DNA of 15,555 nucleotides from Clostridiales bacterium (GTDB lineage: Bacteria > Bacillota > Clostridia > Lachnospirales > Lachnospiraceae). Both the position numbers and the translations under genes were made by a program. Positions 15,074 through 15,555 of this stretch are shown one piece after another (the stretch's first letter is position 1; each line of letters starts with the position of its first letter). The notes beneath the pieces are model-generated. The model was not told where the DNA came from and made no database searches. It saw only the letters and a list, made by a program, of their open reading frames with translations. The stretch lies in assembly GCA_019418195.1 (NCBI GenBank), contig DYCJ01000001.1:6790-22344 (forward strand), written 5' to 3'.

Positions 15074-15555
15074 ATGTCACTGATACAGGTTAAAAATCTG
15101 AGTTTCACATACGAGGACAGTTTCGATCCTGTCTTTGAAAATGTCTCTTTCCAGATTGACACGGACTGGAAGCTGGGTTTTATCGGCAGGAACGGCAAGG
15201 GAAAGACCACCTTTCTGAAGCTGCTGACCGGGGAATATGAATACTCCGGCTCCATCCTCTCTTCCGTAGATTTTGAATATTTCCCCTATCAGGTGGAAAA
15301 CAAAGAGCAGCTCACTTATGAGATTGCCGGATCTGTCTCCCCTGCCATGGAACAGTGGGAGCTTCTGCGTGAACTGAATCTCCTCGACGCGGATGCAGAG
15401 ATCCTGTACCGTCCGTTTTGTTCACTCAGTTTCGGGGAGCAGTCAAAAGTATTGCTGGCATCTCTTTTTCTTAAAGAACACGCCTTTCTCCTGATTGACG
15501 AGCCGACAAACCATCTGGACGCAGCCGCACGAGATAAAATTGCGGACTACCTTGC
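15074..15555 (+). CDS. ABC-F ATPase, Lsa/CplR-like ribosome protection type, 3' part outside window
   Basis: N-terminal 160 codons of a soluble ABC-F protein (no membrane segments). Proteins of this class bind the ribosomal E site; resistance members dislodge lincosamide, pleuromutilin or streptogramin A antibiotics from the peptidyl transferase centre. Visible in the first ATPase domain: Walker A GRNGKGKT (38-45), signature LSFGEQSK (118-125; Phe where the consensus LSGGEQ has Gly), and Walker B with FLLIDEPTNHLD (138-149), the DEPTNHLD being typical of ABC-F. The opening MSLIQVKNLSFTYEDSFDPVFENVSFQI and DTDWKLGFIGRNG resemble the Lsa/CplR group more than EttA or Uup (judged by eye). The interdomain linker that decides specificity is outside the window. 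AAAGGAGG at 15056-15063 is 10 nt before the ATG. Expression is probably controlled by the leader attenuator. Confidence 0.88.
   Translation, partial: MSLIQVKNLSFTYEDSFDPVFENVSFQIDTDWKLGFIGRNGKGKTTFLKLLTGEYEYSGSILSSVDFEYFPYQVENKEQLTYEIAGSVSPAMEQWELLRELNLLDADAEILYRPFCSLSFGEQSKVLLASLFLKEHAFLLIDEPTNHLDAAARDKIADYL

Noticed and set aside
15052..15255. 67-codon minus-strand frame over the ABC-F start
   Set aside because: Antisense to the clearly coding ABC-F N-terminus with Walker A; no family features.

Overview
The window looks like chromosomal DNA from a low-to-mid GC Firmicute of class Clostridia, most likely a Lachnospiraceae-type gut anaerobe. This rests on the murE-priA-def-fmt-yugP-rsmB order, the AddAB (rather than RecBCD) recombination nuclease, strong AGGAGG ribosome binding sites, frequent GTG starts and tight gene overlaps. 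The family placement is inferred from gene order and protein flavour, not from a database match. No mobile element, tRNA, rRNA or CRISPR array was seen.

Left block, minus strand, 1-7303: a compact operon starting from a candidate sigma-A promoter at 7275-7303. In order of transcription it holds murE (peptidoglycan precursor ligase), priA (replication restart helicase), def (peptide deformylase), fmt (Met-tRNA formyltransferase), a YugP-type membrane zinc peptidase, and rsmB (16S rRNA m5C methyltransferase, cut by the window edge). Def and Fmt form the formyl-methionine cycle. RsmB matures the ribosome.

Middle block, minus strand, 7307-14801: addB, addA and a small DUF1294 membrane protein, all overlapping or touching, transcribed from a strong candidate promoter at 14773-14801. 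The roughly 120-nt addB leader begins with three closely packed hairpins. No convincing terminator separates this block from the murE promoter, so some read-through is likely.

Right block, plus strand, 14839-15555: the start of an ABC-F ATPase gene of the Lsa/CplR type (antibiotic ribosome-protection family), cut by the right edge. Its 200-nt leader is the most interesting element of the window. It has a TTGACA/TATCCT promoter, a 12-codon leader peptide ORF (MFCLFCHVIAGK) with its own ribosome binding site, a Rho-independent terminator before the gene, and a 16-nt segment at the end of the leader ORF that is complementary at 15 of 16 positions to the loop and 3' arm of that terminator. This is the layout of a ribosome-mediated transcription attenuator, in which an antibiotic-stalled ribosome on the leader ORF would permit antitermination and switch on the resistance gene.
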